Translations under genes and position numbers: made by a program
DNA from: CAVTRI01 sp963737075
GTDB taxonomy: Bacteria; Actinomycetota; Acidimicrobiia; Acidimicrobiales; Palsa-688
Direction of reading: 5' to 3'
DNA: 64,000 bases
NCBI GenBank assembly: GCA_963737075.1
Contig: CAVTRI010000002.1
Span: forward strand, 558,001-622,000
Notes under the pieces: model-generated
What the model saw: the letters and a program-made list of their open reading frames with translations, nothing else
Databases searched by the model: none
Told to the model about the DNA's origin: nothing
Shown here: in pieces, positions 8,265 to 17,082 of the stretch
Position numbering within the stretch: position 1 is the stretch's first letter
Layout of the letters: each line of letters begins with the position of its first letter

Positions 8265-9773
8265 TCAGCACTGTTGCGTCGCTTCCTCGGTCGGCACGCC
8301 CGTGAAGTACGCCACCAGGGCGGTCACGAGACCGTCAAGGGTGTGTTGGCCGGCCTCCACGCTGACGGCCAGGCCGGCATCGCGGGCCACCGCGGAGGTC
8401 GTCGGCCCGATGCACGCCACTACCGGCGGCACGGTGAGGCAGGCGCCCCCACGGCCGGCCCCGGCGCGCACGGCGGCGAGCCACGCGGTCACGGTCGATC
8501 CCGACGTGAAACAGATGGCATCGGCGTCGGCGGCGTCGGTTGCGGCGGCGCCGTCGAGGGTGGCGGGCTCGGTCCGGTACGCCTCCGCCACCTCGACCGA
8601 CCACCCCCGGGAGGCCAACCCGTCGGCGAGCACGGGGCGGGCGGCGGCGGCCTGCGGCAGCAAGATCGAGGACGGCGTGGTATCGGTCAGCGCTTCGAGC
8701 AAACCTTCGGCGACGGACCGGGCGGGCACCAGATCCGCGACCACGCCCCGCTCGGCGAGCACGGCGGACGTTCCCGGACCGATGGCGGCGACGCGCGCCT
8801 TTCCGAAGTCTCGGGCGTCATGCAGGCGTGAGAAGAGCGCCTCCACCGCGTTGGCCGACGTGAACGCGACCCAGCCGTAGCGCCCCTCCCGCACCTCGGC
8901 CGCAGCCCGGTCGAGCGCGGCACCCCCGTCCGCTGGCGGCCCGATGGCGATGGCGGCGATCTCGATCGGTTCCGCCCCTGCGTCCCGCAGCCGGGCTGAC
9001 AGCCCTGAGGCCTGGCCCGGAGCGCGAGTGACGACAATCCGGCGCCCGAGCAGGGGGCGGCGCTCGTACCAGCTGAGGTCGAGGCCGGCAACGAGGCCGA
9101 TCACGATCGTTGAAGGCGGCTCGAGCGCAGCATCGCCGAGGCCGGCCAGGGTGGTGCGAACCGTCTGCTGCGACGGCCGGCTCCCCCACCGCACAGCCAC
9201 CACCGGCGTGTCGGCGGCCAGGCCCCCGCCCATCAGTCGGGCCGCGATCTCGGCCCGGTGGGCGACGCCCATCAGCACGATGATCGTCCCTCCAGCGGCT
9301 GCCAGCGCATCCCAGTTGGTTTCCCGGTCCACTGCGTGGCGGCTGTGGCCGGTTACCACGGTGAACGACGTCGCCAGCCCGCGGTGCGTGACGGGGACGC
9401 CCGCGTACGCGGGTACCGCGATCGCGGACGTGATGCCCGGCACCACCTCGAAGTCCACCCGGGCGGCGGCCAGGGCGAGCGCTTCCTCGCCGCCGCGGCC
9501 GAACACAAACGGATCCCCGCCTTTCAGGCGCACCACTTCCTGGCCGGCGCGACCGTGCTCGACGAGCAGGGTGTTGATGGCCTCCTGGTCGACCGGTCCA
9601 CCGGGTGCCTTACCCACGTCGATCCGGGCTGCGGCGGCCGGCGCCAGCTCGAGCACAGACGAGGAGGCCAGCCGGTCGTGGACGACGATGTCGGCCCTGC
9701 GAAGCACCTCGGCCGCCCGTACCGTCAGGAGCCCGCGATCGCCGGGTCCGGCGCCGACGAGATAGACCGTCAC
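8265..9773 (-). CDS. cobA-hemD: Fused uroporphyrinogen-III C-methyltransferase / uroporphyrinogen-III synthase
   Basis: This bifunctional protein has about 502 residues. Residues 1-240 form the SAM-dependent methyltransferase (VYLVGAGPGDRGLLTVRA, VVRLKGGDPFVFGRGGEE, VVPGITSAIAVPAYAG). Residues about 250-500 form HemD (GRRIVVTRAPGQASGLSARL, VAFTSANAVEALFSRL, CIGPTTSAVARDAGL). It closes the uroporphyrinogen ring and can methylate it towards siroheme and cobalamin. The first plausible start is GTG 9773, which sits in the last copy of a 65-bp repeat. Such fusions are known in several actinobacteria and firmicutes. Confidence 0.92.
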   Translation of the reverse strand: MTVYLVGAGPGDRGLLTVRAAEVLRRADIVVHDRLASSSVLELAPAAAARIDVGKAPGGPVDQEAINTLLVEHGRAGQEVVRLKGGDPFVFGRGGEEALALAAARVDFEVVPGITSAIAVPAYAGVPVTHRGLATSFTVVTGHSRHAVDRETNWDALAAAGGTIIVLMGVAHRAEIAARLMGGGLAADTPVVAVRWGSRPSQQTVRTTLAGLGDAALEPPSTIVIGLVAGLDLSWYERRPLLGRRIVVTRAPGQASGLSARLRDAGAEPIEIAAIAIGPPADGGAALDRAAAEVREGRYGWVAFTSANAVEALFSRLHDARDFGKARVAAIGPGTSAVLAERGVVADLVPARSVAEGLLEALTDTTPSSILLPQAAAARPVLADGLASRGWSVEVAEAYRTEPATLDGAAATDAADADAICFTSGSTVTAWLAAVRAGAGRGGACLTVPPVVACIGPTTSAVARDAGLAVSVEAGQHTLDGLVTALVAYFTGVPTEEATQQC

Positions 9774-9913
9774 TGGTCCACCATCCAAGGGACGGTGGAC
9801 CAGCCTGTCACTCTCGACCGGCCTCCCGGGCCGCTCACTGGTCCACCATCCAAGGGACGGTGGACCAGCCTGTCACTCTCGACCGGCCTCCCGGGCCGCT
9901 CACTGGTCCACCA
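9771..9913. repeat. 65-bp tandem repeat at the hemC/cobA-hemD junction
   Basis: Two full 65-bp copies start at 9771 and 9836, with the beginning of a third at 9901 inside the end of hemC. Each copy holds a hairpin with perfect 10-nt arms (CTGGTCCACC and GGTGGACCAG). On the coding strand each unit ends in GGTGGACCAGTGA, which is exactly the hemC terminus and also provides the GTG start of cobA-hemD. The unit therefore duplicates an ancestral stop/start overlap. Confidence 0.9.
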
Positions 9914-10787
9914 GCCCGGGGAACCCCGCGAGCAGGTTGCAGGCCAAGGACGCGCCCATCTCGGCGCCGGAGGACGCCGGCCCCGACACACACTGGCGCA
10001 GCACCACCCGTCCGTCGGCAGACGCCACCATCCCGTCAACCGTGAGCGAACCGTCCGCACGGAGCCGGGCCAGCGCCCCGACAGGGAGGTCACACCCTCC
10101 TCCTAGCGTGGCCAGAAATGCCCGCTCCGCTTCCACTTCCGACCTTGTGGCGGGGTCGTCGATCGCCGCCAGCAGGCTTGCCGTTGCCGTGTCGCCCTCC
10201 CGGCATTCGACGGCCAGCGCTCCCTGGCCGACCTGCGGCAGCAGCACCGACGGGTCGAGCACTTCGGCCGCTCGGCCAGTCATCCCGAGCCGGTCGAGGG
10301 CCGCCACAGCCACCACGACCGCCCCCCCGTCGGGCACCCGGTCCAGGCGGGTGGCGATGTTGCCCCGCAGCCCGGCGAACGTCAGATCCGGACGCAGCCA
10401 CGCCAGCTGGGCGCGGCGACGGACAGAACCGGTGGCGACCGTGGCCCCCGGAGGGAGGTCGTCGAGGCGGGCGCCGACGATGGCGTCTCGCACGTCGCCA
10501 CGCGCAGGAAAAGCCGCCAGCGTCAGACCGGGCGCGGTGGTCGACGGCAAGTCCTTTGCGGAATGGACGGCGGCGTCCGCCCGCCCGTCGAGGACCGCCG
10601 CCTCGACGTCCTTGACGAAGACGCCCTGGCCGCCCATCTCCCACACCGGCACGTCCTGGCGGCGGTCGCCCACGGTCTCGACGACAAGCAGTTCCACGTC
10701 GACGCTCGGGTCCGCGGACCGCAGCAAATCGGCCACGGAACCGGCCTGCCAACGGGCCAGCGGGCTGCCGCGGGTCGCGAGCCTCAC
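9900..10787 (-). CDS. hemC: Hydroxymethylbilane synthase (porphobilinogen deaminase)
   Basis: This 295-residue enzyme polymerises four porphobilinogens. It has the N-terminal RLATRGSPLARWQA, the catalytic region FVKDVEAAVLDGRADAAVHS followed by AKDLP, ATGSVRRRAQL, LPQVGQGALAVECR, and the dipyrromethane-cofactor cysteine in LGGGCDLPVG. GTG start; 8 bp after hemA. The last residues (LVDQ) and stop are copied in the adjoining 65-bp repeat. Confidence 0.96.
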   Translation of the reverse strand: MRLATRGSPLARWQAGSVADLLRSADPSVDVELLVVETVGDRRQDVPVWEMGGQGVFVKDVEAAVLDGRADAAVHSAKDLPSTTAPGLTLAAFPARGDVRDAIVGARLDDLPPGATVATGSVRRRAQLAWLRPDLTFAGLRGNIATRLDRVPDGGAVVVAVAALDRLGMTGRAAEVLDPSVLLPQVGQGALAVECREGDTATASLLAAIDDPATRSEVEAERAFLATLGGGCDLPVGALARLRADGSLTVDGMVASADGRVVLRQCVSGPASSGAEMGASLACNLLAGFPGLVDQ

Positions 10788-10795
10788 TACCCCGA

Positions 10796-12046
10796 CTACA
10801 GCTCGAACAGTTGCCGCAGTGCGGCCGCCAGCTGCTCGCCCTGCGGGGTGCCCGCCGCGGCCTTCAGGCGGACCGTGGGGTCATGGAGCAGCTTGGCTAC
10901 GATACCGCGCGTCAGGGTCTCGACGACGCGGCGCTGGCGGGGGTCGAGCTCTCCGAGCCGTCCGTCCAAGCGCGCCAGCTCCGCGGCCCGGATGGCTTCG
11001 CCCCGGTCATAGAGCAAACCGACCAGCGGGGCCACCTGTCGTTGGGCGGCGGACTCGAGCGAGCGACCCACTTCCTCGGCAACGATCGCCTCCGCCTGGG
11101 GGACCTCGGCCCGGCGGCTTTCGGCGCCCACATCCGCCTGGGCACGCACGTCGTCCATGTTGAGCAGCGTCACCCCGGCCACCTCCGAGGCCTCGGGGTC
11201 GACGTCGCGAGGAACGGCCAGATCGACGATCACCAGCGGACGGTCCGGCCGGCTGGCCATGATCGGGGCGAGATCGGCGGCCGACAGCACGGGTGTGGTC
11301 GAGCCGGTCGAAGTGAGGAGCACGTCCGCCCGCACGAGCAGCGCCGCGCGGTCCGCCCAATCCAGCGCCTGCCCGCCGAAGCGCATTGCGAGTTCCTGCG
11401 CACGCTCGCCGGTCCGATTGGCCACCGCAAACGGCCGGCCGCCGAGGGCGGCAACCATGGCGTCAGCCATCTCCCCTGCGCCGAGCACCCCGATGGCGCG
11501 GCCGTCGAGCCCGCCGGCGCGGGCGCCAGCCAGCGCGACCGCGGCTTGCGACAGTGACGTCGTGCCACGCGAGATCGCGGTTTCGGAGCGCACCCGTTTA
11601 CCGGTTTCGACCGCCTGCCGGAAGAGGAGGTCCAGCACCGGCCCGCTGCAACCCTCCGCCCGGGCGACCTCCCAGGCGTCGCGGACCTGGCGGAGGATCT
11701 CGCTCTCGCCGAGCACAGCGGAGTCGAGCCCGGCGGCGACCCGGAACAGATGGCTAACGGCGCCGTCGTCATAGAACGAATACACGTCGTCACCGAACGC
11801 ATCTGGCGGCTCGCCGCTCCAGCCAGAAAGGAAGTTGCGCAGCTCGAGCATGCCCGCATGGAACCGCGTCGCCACCGCATACACCTCGGTGCGGTTGCAC
11901 GTCGCCAGGACCGCGACCTCGGCGAGATGATCGCGGCCGGCCAGGTCGTGCAGGGCTTTGGGAAGCTCTTCAGGCGCGACGCTCATCGTTTCCAGCAGCC
12001 GCAGCGGAGCGGTGCGGTGGTTTAGGCCGACGACGACGACAGACAC
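10796..12046 (-). CDS. hemA: Glutamyl-tRNA reductase
   Basis: This is the first committed enzyme of the C5 pathway and reduces glutamyl-tRNA to glutamate-1-semialdehyde. It has the N-terminal VVGLNHRTAPL, the catalytic cysteine in LATCNRTEVYAV, LGESEILRQVRDAW, the NADPH fold GVLGAGEMADAM and the usual C-terminal dimerisation helix region. Length (416) is typical. The GTG start lies 25 nt inside the upstream gene, so expression is coupled. Rex two genes upstream suggests possible redox control (inference). Confidence 0.96.
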   Translation of the reverse strand: MSVVVVGLNHRTAPLRLLETMSVAPEELPKALHDLAGRDHLAEVAVLATCNRTEVYAVATRFHAGMLELRNFLSGWSGEPPDAFGDDVYSFYDDGAVSHLFRVAAGLDSAVLGESEILRQVRDAWEVARAEGCSGPVLDLLFRQAVETGKRVRSETAISRGTTSLSQAAVALAGARAGGLDGRAIGVLGAGEMADAMVAALGGRPFAVANRTGERAQELAMRFGGQALDWADRAALLVRADVLLTSTGSTTPVLSAADLAPIMASRPDRPLVIVDLAVPRDVDPEASEVAGVTLLNMDDVRAQADVGAESRRAEVPQAEAIVAEEVGRSLESAAQRQVAPLVGLLYDRGEAIRAAELARLDGRLGELDPRQRRVVETLTRGIVAKLLHDPTVRLKAAAGTPQGEQLAAALRQLFEL

Positions 12047-12654
12047 GCCTGGAGGCGCTCCCTTGCTCGGGCGGTGTCACCCGCCTTGATCAGTGCGAGC
12101 ATGTCCCAATGCAACGCCGGACGCCAGTCGATGTCTTCCGTCGATCGACCCTCCGCTAGTAGCGCCTGGCGGGCCTCCGACAGCCATTCGGCCAGCACCG
12201 CGAACTCGGGCCCCAGCTCCGCTGCCACGTGCTCACGGAGCCAGCTGGCGAGCGCGGGGCTGTAGCCAGACGTAGAGACGGTCACCATCACGGGGCCCTG
12301 CCGAACCACGGCGGGAAGGGTGAACGAGCACGCCGGCGGGTCGTCCGCCGCGTTCACCCACACCCGGGCGGCGTCCCCGTCGCCGTGCACGGCGGCGTTG
12401 ACCTGCGGGTCATCGGTTGCCGCGATCGCCAGCCACGCCCCGTCCAGGTCGCCAGGTTCGTACGAGCGGTGCAAGCAGGTGACTCCGAGCGCGGCAATGT
12501 CCGGCAGGATCGACGGCGCGACCACGGTCACGTCTGCTCCGGCCGCCACCAGCCCGGCGACCTTGCGGGCGGCGACCGCCCCGCCGCCGACCACCAGGCA
12601 ACGCCGGCCGGTGACGTTCAGGTTGACGGGATACAGCGGCTCGGCGACCGGCAT
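12022..12654 (-). CDS. Precorrin-2 dehydrogenase / sirohydrochlorin ferrochelatase (siroheme synthase N-terminal type)
   Basis: A 210-residue stand-alone Met8/CysG-N type protein. It has YPVNLNVTGRRCLVVGGG followed by AVAARKVAGL (NAD-binding fold), VNAADDPPACSFTLPAVVRQ and STSGYSPALASWLRE. With the methyltransferase half of CobA-HemD it would make sirohydrochlorin and possibly siroheme. It lies between rex and hemA and overlaps hemA by 25 nt, an arrangement typical of actinobacterial hem operons. Confidence 0.9.
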   Translation of the reverse strand: MPVAEPLYPVNLNVTGRRCLVVGGGAVAARKVAGLVAAGADVTVVAPSILPDIAALGVTCLHRSYEPGDLDGAWLAIAATDDPQVNAAVHGDGDAARVWVNAADDPPACSFTLPAVVRQGPVMVTVSTSGYSPALASWLREHVAAELGPEFAVLAEWLSEARQALLAEGRSTEDIDWRPALHWDMLALIKAGDTARARERLQACLSSSSA

Positions 12655-12727
12655 GAGTTGCTAGCCCTTCTGGTGGGGCTGCGCCCCACGCCCGTCGCCG
12701 CCCGGGGAGCTGGTGCCCGCTCGCACG

Positions 12728-13381
12728 TCAGCCCGCTTCGGGAACCGCGGCCCGGTGCTGGCGCTCGTAGAAGCTCAGGATTTGCAGCTCCACCCCGAGA
12801 TCCACCTGACGTATGGACACTCCTTCGGGGACGTGCACGCTCGTGGGTGCGAAGTTGAGCACGGAGACCACCCCGGCGACGACCAGCGCGTCGACCACAT
12901 CCTGGGCGACCGGCGCGGGGGTGGTGACGATCGCGACGTCCACCCTTTCCCCCTGTACGACAGCGGCCAAGGCATCGATCGCGGACACCATGCACTCGCC
13001 CAAGCGCTGCCCCACCTTGGCCGGGTCGGCATCGAACGCGGCCACCACACGGAAGCCTCGCGCCGGGAAGCCCTGATAGGCGGCGAGCGCCCGCCCCAGG
13101 TTGCCGACGCCGACGATCGCGACCCGGTGTTGTTCGACCAGGCCGAGCTGCCGATTGATTTCGCGGACCAAATAGTCGACGTCGTAGCCGACGCCTCGGG
13201 TGCCGTACGAGCCCAGGTGAGAAAGGTCCTTGCGCACCTGGGCGGCGTTGACCCCCGCCCGTTCCGCCAGCAGCTCCGAGGAGATGGTGCCGACGTGCTC
13301 CCCGGCCACCTCGGACAACACCCGCAGGTACACGGGCAGTCGGGCGACGGTGGCCTCGGGGACCCGCCGGGCTGGCGGCAT
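12728..13381 (-). CDS. rex: Redox-sensing transcriptional repressor Rex
   Basis: A 217-residue NADH/NAD+ sensor. The N-terminal winged helix (LPVYLRVLSEVAGEHVGTIS, ERAGVNAAQVRKDLSHLGSY) is followed by GTRGVGYDVDYL, the Rossmann motif VAIVGVGNLGRALAAYQGF and the C-terminal LGVELQILSFYERQH. Rex usually represses respiration and fermentation genes when NADH is high. Here it leads the heme genes 73 bp upstream of the precorrin-2 dehydrogenase. I did not find a convincing Rex palindrome upstream of nuoA or hemA. Confidence 0.95.
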   Translation of the reverse strand: MPPARRVPEATVARLPVYLRVLSEVAGEHVGTISSELLAERAGVNAAQVRKDLSHLGSYGTRGVGYDVDYLVREINRQLGLVEQHRVAIVGVGNLGRALAAYQGFPARGFRVVAAFDADPAKVGQRLGECMVSAIDALAAVVQGERVDVAIVTTPAPVAQDVVDALVVAGVVSVLNFAPTSVHVPEGVSIRQVDLGVELQILSFYERQHRAAVPEAG

Positions 13382-13390
13382 GAGCGAATC

Positions 13391-14188
13391 CTACCGGCGC
13401 AGCACCACTTGACTGCCGGGGGCCAGCCCTAGCCGCACGGCGGCCGGCGCCTGGTCGTACGCCAGCGCCAGCTGGCCGTAGGAGTCGGTGACCAGGCCCA
13501 GCTCCCCGGCTGCGAGGTCGGCGAACGCGCTGACGCGCCTGGCCGGATGCCCCGTCTCGCCGATGCACACCGTGGGGGTCGGGCCGAGGCCGTCAGCATC
13601 GACGGGGGTGACGTTGAGCTGGACGTTGCCGAAATGGTCGACCCAGAGAGCTTCGGCGTCCACCTCACCTTCCCGGTGCCTCGGCTGCGGAAGAGGCGCT
13701 TCGCACAGTCCGTCTGGATCGCACGGAGTGCCGAGCCGCGTCAGCGGGACGCCCCGGGCCGCCCGAGCGGCGGCGGGGGCGAACACGTCCCGGCCGTCGA
13801 ACGTTGCGCCCCGTTCGGTGCGCGGCCTGGCGGGCAGAGTGACCGCTGCCGTCACCCCGCCGGCGGCCCGGGCGGCAAGGAGGAGGAGGCCGTTGTCGGG
13901 ACCGACCAGGGTCAGCTCGGGGCCGGCATCGAGAGCGACAGGGCGGCGGCCGGTGCCGACGCCGGGGTCGACGACCGCGAGCACCACGGCCGGTGTCAGC
14001 CAGGGAACGGCGCGCCCGAGGGTCAGCGCTCCGGCTCGCACGTCGTGGGCCGGGATCTGGTGGGTGAGGTCAATGACCCTCGTGCCCGGTGCGTTGGCTT
14101 CGATGACCCGGTGGACGACGCCCACGAACTCGTCTTCGAGCCCGTAGTCGGTCAGGCAAACGACGGGGCGTGGCGCGGCGTCAGCCAG
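13391..14188 (-). CDS. SAM hydrolase / adenosyl-chloride synthase (DUF62) family protein
   Basis: Family features are VVDPGVGTGRRPVAL, LVGPDNGLLLLAA, FDGRDVFAPAAARAARG and WVDHFGNVQLNV. The essential N-terminal strand (VCLTDYGLEDEFVGVVH) is in frame upstream of the first ordinary start codon (GTG at 14125). The protein must therefore begin earlier; the only candidate before the preceding gene is CTG at 14188, which overlaps the stop of the BldC-like gene. Family members generally hydrolyse S-adenosylmethionine to adenosine and methionine. Substrate here is unproven. Confidence 0.8.
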   Translation of the reverse strand: MADAAPRPVVCLTDYGLEDEFVGVVHRVIEANAPGTRVIDLTHQIPAHDVRAGALTLGRAVPWLTPAVVLAVVDPGVGTGRRPVALDAGPELTLVGPDNGLLLLAARAAGGVTAAVTLPARPRTERGATFDGRDVFAPAAARAARGVPLTRLGTPCDPDGLCEAPLPQPRHREGEVDAEALWVDHFGNVQLNVTPVDADGLGPTPTVCIGETGHPARRVSAFADLAAGELGLVTDSYGQLALAYDQAPAAVRLGLAPGSQVVLRR

Positions 14189-14393
14189 CCTGGGTGTACT
14201 GCTCGGCGAGGTAGCGGTCGACGTCCTCCTCGCGGAGGCGGTAGCTGCGGCCCACCCGCACCGCCGGCAGCTGGCCGGCCTGGACCAGCCGGTAGACGGT
14301 CATGTTGGACACGCGCAGCTGGGCTGCGACCTCGGCCACGGTCACGAACTGGCCCGCGGGCCGGCGCGAGTCGGTTGGCTTCACCGGTACCAC
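14181..14393 (-). CDS. BldC/excisionase-type small helix-turn-helix regulator
   Basis: This 70-residue MerR-like single-domain DNA-binding protein has VTVAEVAAQLRVSNMTVYRL, VQAGQLPAVRVGRSYRL and a C-terminal REEDVDRYLAE. It resembles the actinobacterial developmental regulator BldC. BldC binds direct repeats cooperatively, and this protein is the right size. It lies between proC and the DUF62 gene on the same strand and its stop overlaps the probable start of the latter. Confidence 0.82.
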   Translation of the reverse strand: MVPVKPTDSRRPAGQFVTVAEVAAQLRVSNMTVYRLVQAGQLPAVRVGRSYRLREEDVDRYLAEQYTQAG

Positions 14394-14453
14394 CCTTCCC
14401 TTCTCCGGTCGCGAGCGTATGTCACGACAGCGACGACGGCGAGCCCGCCCGCG

Positions 14454-15263
14454 TTATCGGGCCCCGAGCTGCCGGGACCGTTCGGTGGCGGCGAGCACGG
14501 CGTCGATGAATGCAGCCCGGACGCCCGCGGTTTCGAGCGCCCGCAACCCCATTGCGGTGGTGCCGCCCGGGGAGGTGACGGCGGCACGCAGCGCGCCGGG
14601 TTCGTCGCCGGTGCGCGACAGGAGGGTGGCGGAGCCCAGGATCGTCTGCACGGTGAGCTCCCTGGCAACCGCCCTGGGAAGGCCGACGAGCACGCCGGCG
14701 TCGATGAGCGCTTCGGCGACCAGGAACACGTAGGCCGGCCCCGAGCCCGACAGTCCGGTGACCGCGTCGAGCGCGGCCTCCGGCAGGCGCACGACGGTGC
14801 CGACCGCGGCCAGGATGCGCTCCGCCCATTGCAGGTCTTCGGGACTGGCGTGCCGCCCACCGGCCATCCCGGCCGCGCCGGTGCCGACCAGCGCCGGCGT
14901 GTTGGGCATGGCTCGCACAACTGCTGTGCCCTCTTCCAACCAGGCTTCGAGCTGGTCGAGGGTCACACCGGCGGCGATCGACAGGACCCGGGGCACGGAG
15001 AGGCGGCCGAGCTCGGCACAGACAGCGGCGACGTCGTCGGGCTTCACGGCGATGACGGCGCCCCTGACATCACCGGACGGCTCGGCACCGATGGTCAGAC
15101 CCGGGTAGCGGACAACCAGGCCCCCCTCCAGCTCGGCCCGACGCATGGCGGCCGCCTCCACGACGACCACCTCCTCCGGCTGACGCGCCCCGGACGAGAG
15201 CAGGCCTTCGACGAGCGCCTCGCCCATCTTTCCGCCGCCCACCACCAGCAACCTCGTGGCCAT
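14454..15263 (-). CDS. proC: Pyrroline-5-carboxylate reductase
   Basis: A 269-residue protein for the last step of proline synthesis. It has the N-terminal NAD(P) fold (LLVVGGGKMGEALVEGLL), VIAVKPDDVA, VVRAMPNTPALVGTGAAGMA, and the C-terminal signature DAVTGLSGSGPAYVFLVAEA with SPGGTTAMGLRALE. The reading frame extends far upstream without stops, but ATG 15263 matches the family start. The 167 bp up to mshA show no gene. Confidence 0.94.
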   Translation of the reverse strand: MATRLLVVGGGKMGEALVEGLLSSGARQPEEVVVVEAAAMRRAELEGGLVVRYPGLTIGAEPSGDVRGAVIAVKPDDVAAVCAELGRLSVPRVLSIAAGVTLDQLEAWLEEGTAVVRAMPNTPALVGTGAAGMAGGRHASPEDLQWAERILAAVGTVVRLPEAALDAVTGLSGSGPAYVFLVAEALIDAGVLVGLPRAVARELTVQTILGSATLLSRTGDEPGALRAAVTSPGGTTAMGLRALETAGVRAAFIDAVLAATERSRQLGAR

Positions 15264-15430
15264 GAGGGCCGACCCTAGGCGCGCAGCCAAAGACCGGCGC
15301 TGCCGCCCGGGAGGCGACACAGAACGCCGTTCGCACTTCCCCGAACGAACGGAGCGCCATGCTCCCCCCGGGCCGGCAGACCCGGGCGAGCGTATCGACC
15401 GGCCCCAGCCCGAGCAAGACTCAGTACTGG

Positions 15431-16681
15431 TTACAAACAGGCGACCAGCTCGCGCGAAGTCAGCTCCGTGCAGCATTCCCGCAGCCGCGCGGCGGCCGCC
15501 GCCCACGTGTAGGCGCGAGCCCGGCGCGCAGCGGCGTTTCCCAGCCGCACGGCGAGCGCACGGTCGCCCAGCACCTGCGCCAGCGGTACGGCGAAGTCCT
15601 CGGGGCGCCGGGAGTCGACCAGATAGCCGGTGCGGCCATGGTCGACGAGCGTGGTCAACCCCCCAATCGCGGATGCCACGACCGGGATGCCACAGGCGGC
15701 GGCCTCCAGCGCTACGAGCCCGAACGACTCCGAGTGGCTCGGCACGATGCACGCATCCGCCGCCCGGTAGAACGTCGACAGCATCTCGTGCGGTTGCGCC
15801 GGGAGCAGATGCACCCGGTCGCCGACGCCCAACGCTCGCACGCGCGCCCGGACCGCACGCAGCTCCTCCTCGCCGTGCGGTCCACTGGGCCCGCCGATCA
15901 CCACGAGCCGAGCTTGGGGGCAGCGGCGGTGCACGAGGGCCAAGGCCTCGACGGCGACGGTTGGTCCCTTGAGTGGCTGGATGCGCCCGGCGAACAGCAC
16001 CATCGGCTCGCCGCCGGGCAAGCCGACTGCTCGCCGGGCCTGGGCCTGATCTCCCGGGCCAAAGAACGCGTGCTCGACGCCGGGGGCCACGGTCACCACC
16101 CGGTCCGGCTCCGCGCCGTAGAGCACGGCCAACTGCTCGGCCTCGACGTCGCAGGAGGCCAGGACCGCGTCCGCGCACCGGACGATGTCGGCTTCGGCCA
16201 ACGCTCGGCGAGCCGGCTCTCGAGCCGACAGCTCCTCTGGGCTGGCGTCGGCCTTGACCCGGTCCAGGGTGTGGAACGTCACTACCAGCGGCACGTCGAG
16301 CTCATGCTTCAGGACGTGGCCGGCCTGGCCCGACAGCCAGTAGTTGGCGTGAATGGCCTCGATCGCGGTCCCGCCGTGGTCAAGTTGCGCGAGGCGGGCG
16401 CGCACCCCGTCGGTCCACTCGCCGACCATCCCCGGCAGCTGCTCTTTGGGCACCGGGCCGACGGGGCCCGCGGGCACGTGATGGACCCGCAAGCCGGGCT
16501 CCACGGATACCACCGCGGGCCGGCCCGGGTCGTCGGCCCGCGTGAACACCTCACAGCGCACGCCCGCCCTGGCCAGGGCGGCGCACAGCTGGCGCACGTA
16601 GACGTTCATGCCCCCGCCGTCGCCGGTGCCCGGCTGGGCCAGCGGAGAGGTGTGCATCGACAGGACGGCGAGCGAGCGCAC
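15431..16681 (-). CDS. mshA: D-inositol-3-phosphate glycosyltransferase
   Basis: A 416-residue GT4 enzyme for the first step of mycothiol synthesis. The N-terminal SMHTSPLAQPGTGDGGGMNV with YVRQL is the MshA signature. The C-terminal half has LFAGRIQPLKGP and the nucleotide-sugar site SHSESFGLVALEAAACGIPV. GTG start. Mycothiol is confined to actinobacteria, so this is good evidence of phylum. It is co-directional with proC and the XRE gene. Confidence 0.92.
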   Translation of the reverse strand: MRSLAVLSMHTSPLAQPGTGDGGGMNVYVRQLCAALARAGVRCEVFTRADDPGRPAVVSVEPGLRVHHVPAGPVGPVPKEQLPGMVGEWTDGVRARLAQLDHGGTAIEAIHANYWLSGQAGHVLKHELDVPLVVTFHTLDRVKADASPEELSAREPARRALAEADIVRCADAVLASCDVEAEQLAVLYGAEPDRVVTVAPGVEHAFFGPGDQAQARRAVGLPGGEPMVLFAGRIQPLKGPTVAVEALALVHRRCPQARLVVIGGPSGPHGEEELRAVRARVRALGVGDRVHLLPAQPHEMLSTFYRAADACIVPSHSESFGLVALEAAACGIPVVASAIGGLTTLVDHGRTGYLVDSRRPEDFAVPLAQVLGDRALAVRLGNAAARRARAYTWAAAAARLRECCTELTSRELVACL

Positions 16682-16693
16682 GACCCCGCCAAC

Positions 16694-17062
16694 CTACCGG
16701 TCTGCGGCTTCGTGCTCCCGGCGGAACGAGCGGTAGATGTGCAGCAGGGTCTGTTTCTGGTCCTCGGTGAGCGTTGGTTCCCGCTCGATGGCGCTCACCA
16801 GGTCCTCGCCTTCTGCTCGCGGGTCGAGGATCCCGGCGCGGACGTACAGCGTCTCCGCCGAGATGCGCAGCCCCTTGGCGATCTGCTGCAAGATCTCCGC
16901 CGACGGGCGGCGGAGCCCTCGTTCGATCTGGCTCAGGTAGGGGTTGGAGATCCCCGCCAGATCCGACAGGCGCCGCAGCGACAGCCGGGCGTTGGCGCGC
17001 TGCTCGCGGATGAAGTCGCCGACCTCACGCCACGGGTCGGAGGGTTCCTTCACGGTCGCCAC
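16694..17062 (-). CDS. XRE-family transcriptional regulator
   Basis: A 122-residue protein with a lambda-repressor-type helix-turn-helix near the N-terminus (LSLRRLSDLAGISNPYLSQI, ERGLRRPSAEILQQIAKGL) and an acidic C-terminal helical tail with LTEDQKQTLLHIYRSF. Starts GTG 17062 or GTG 17053; the longer form is given. Similar small regulators are widespread in actinobacteria. Target genes unknown. Confidence 0.82.
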   Translation of the reverse strand: MATVKEPSDPWREVGDFIREQRANARLSLRRLSDLAGISNPYLSQIERGLRRPSAEILQQIAKGLRISAETLYVRAGILDPRAEGEDLVSAIEREPTLTEDQKQTLLHIYRSFRREHEAADR

Positions 17063-17082
17063 CGTAGGTCGGGCGAGGGTGT

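Noticed and set aside
12728..12760. Rex operators controlling nuo and hem genes
   Set aside because: No TTGTGA-N6-TCACAA-like palindrome was found upstream of nuoA, hemA or rex, so regulation by Rex is left as inference.
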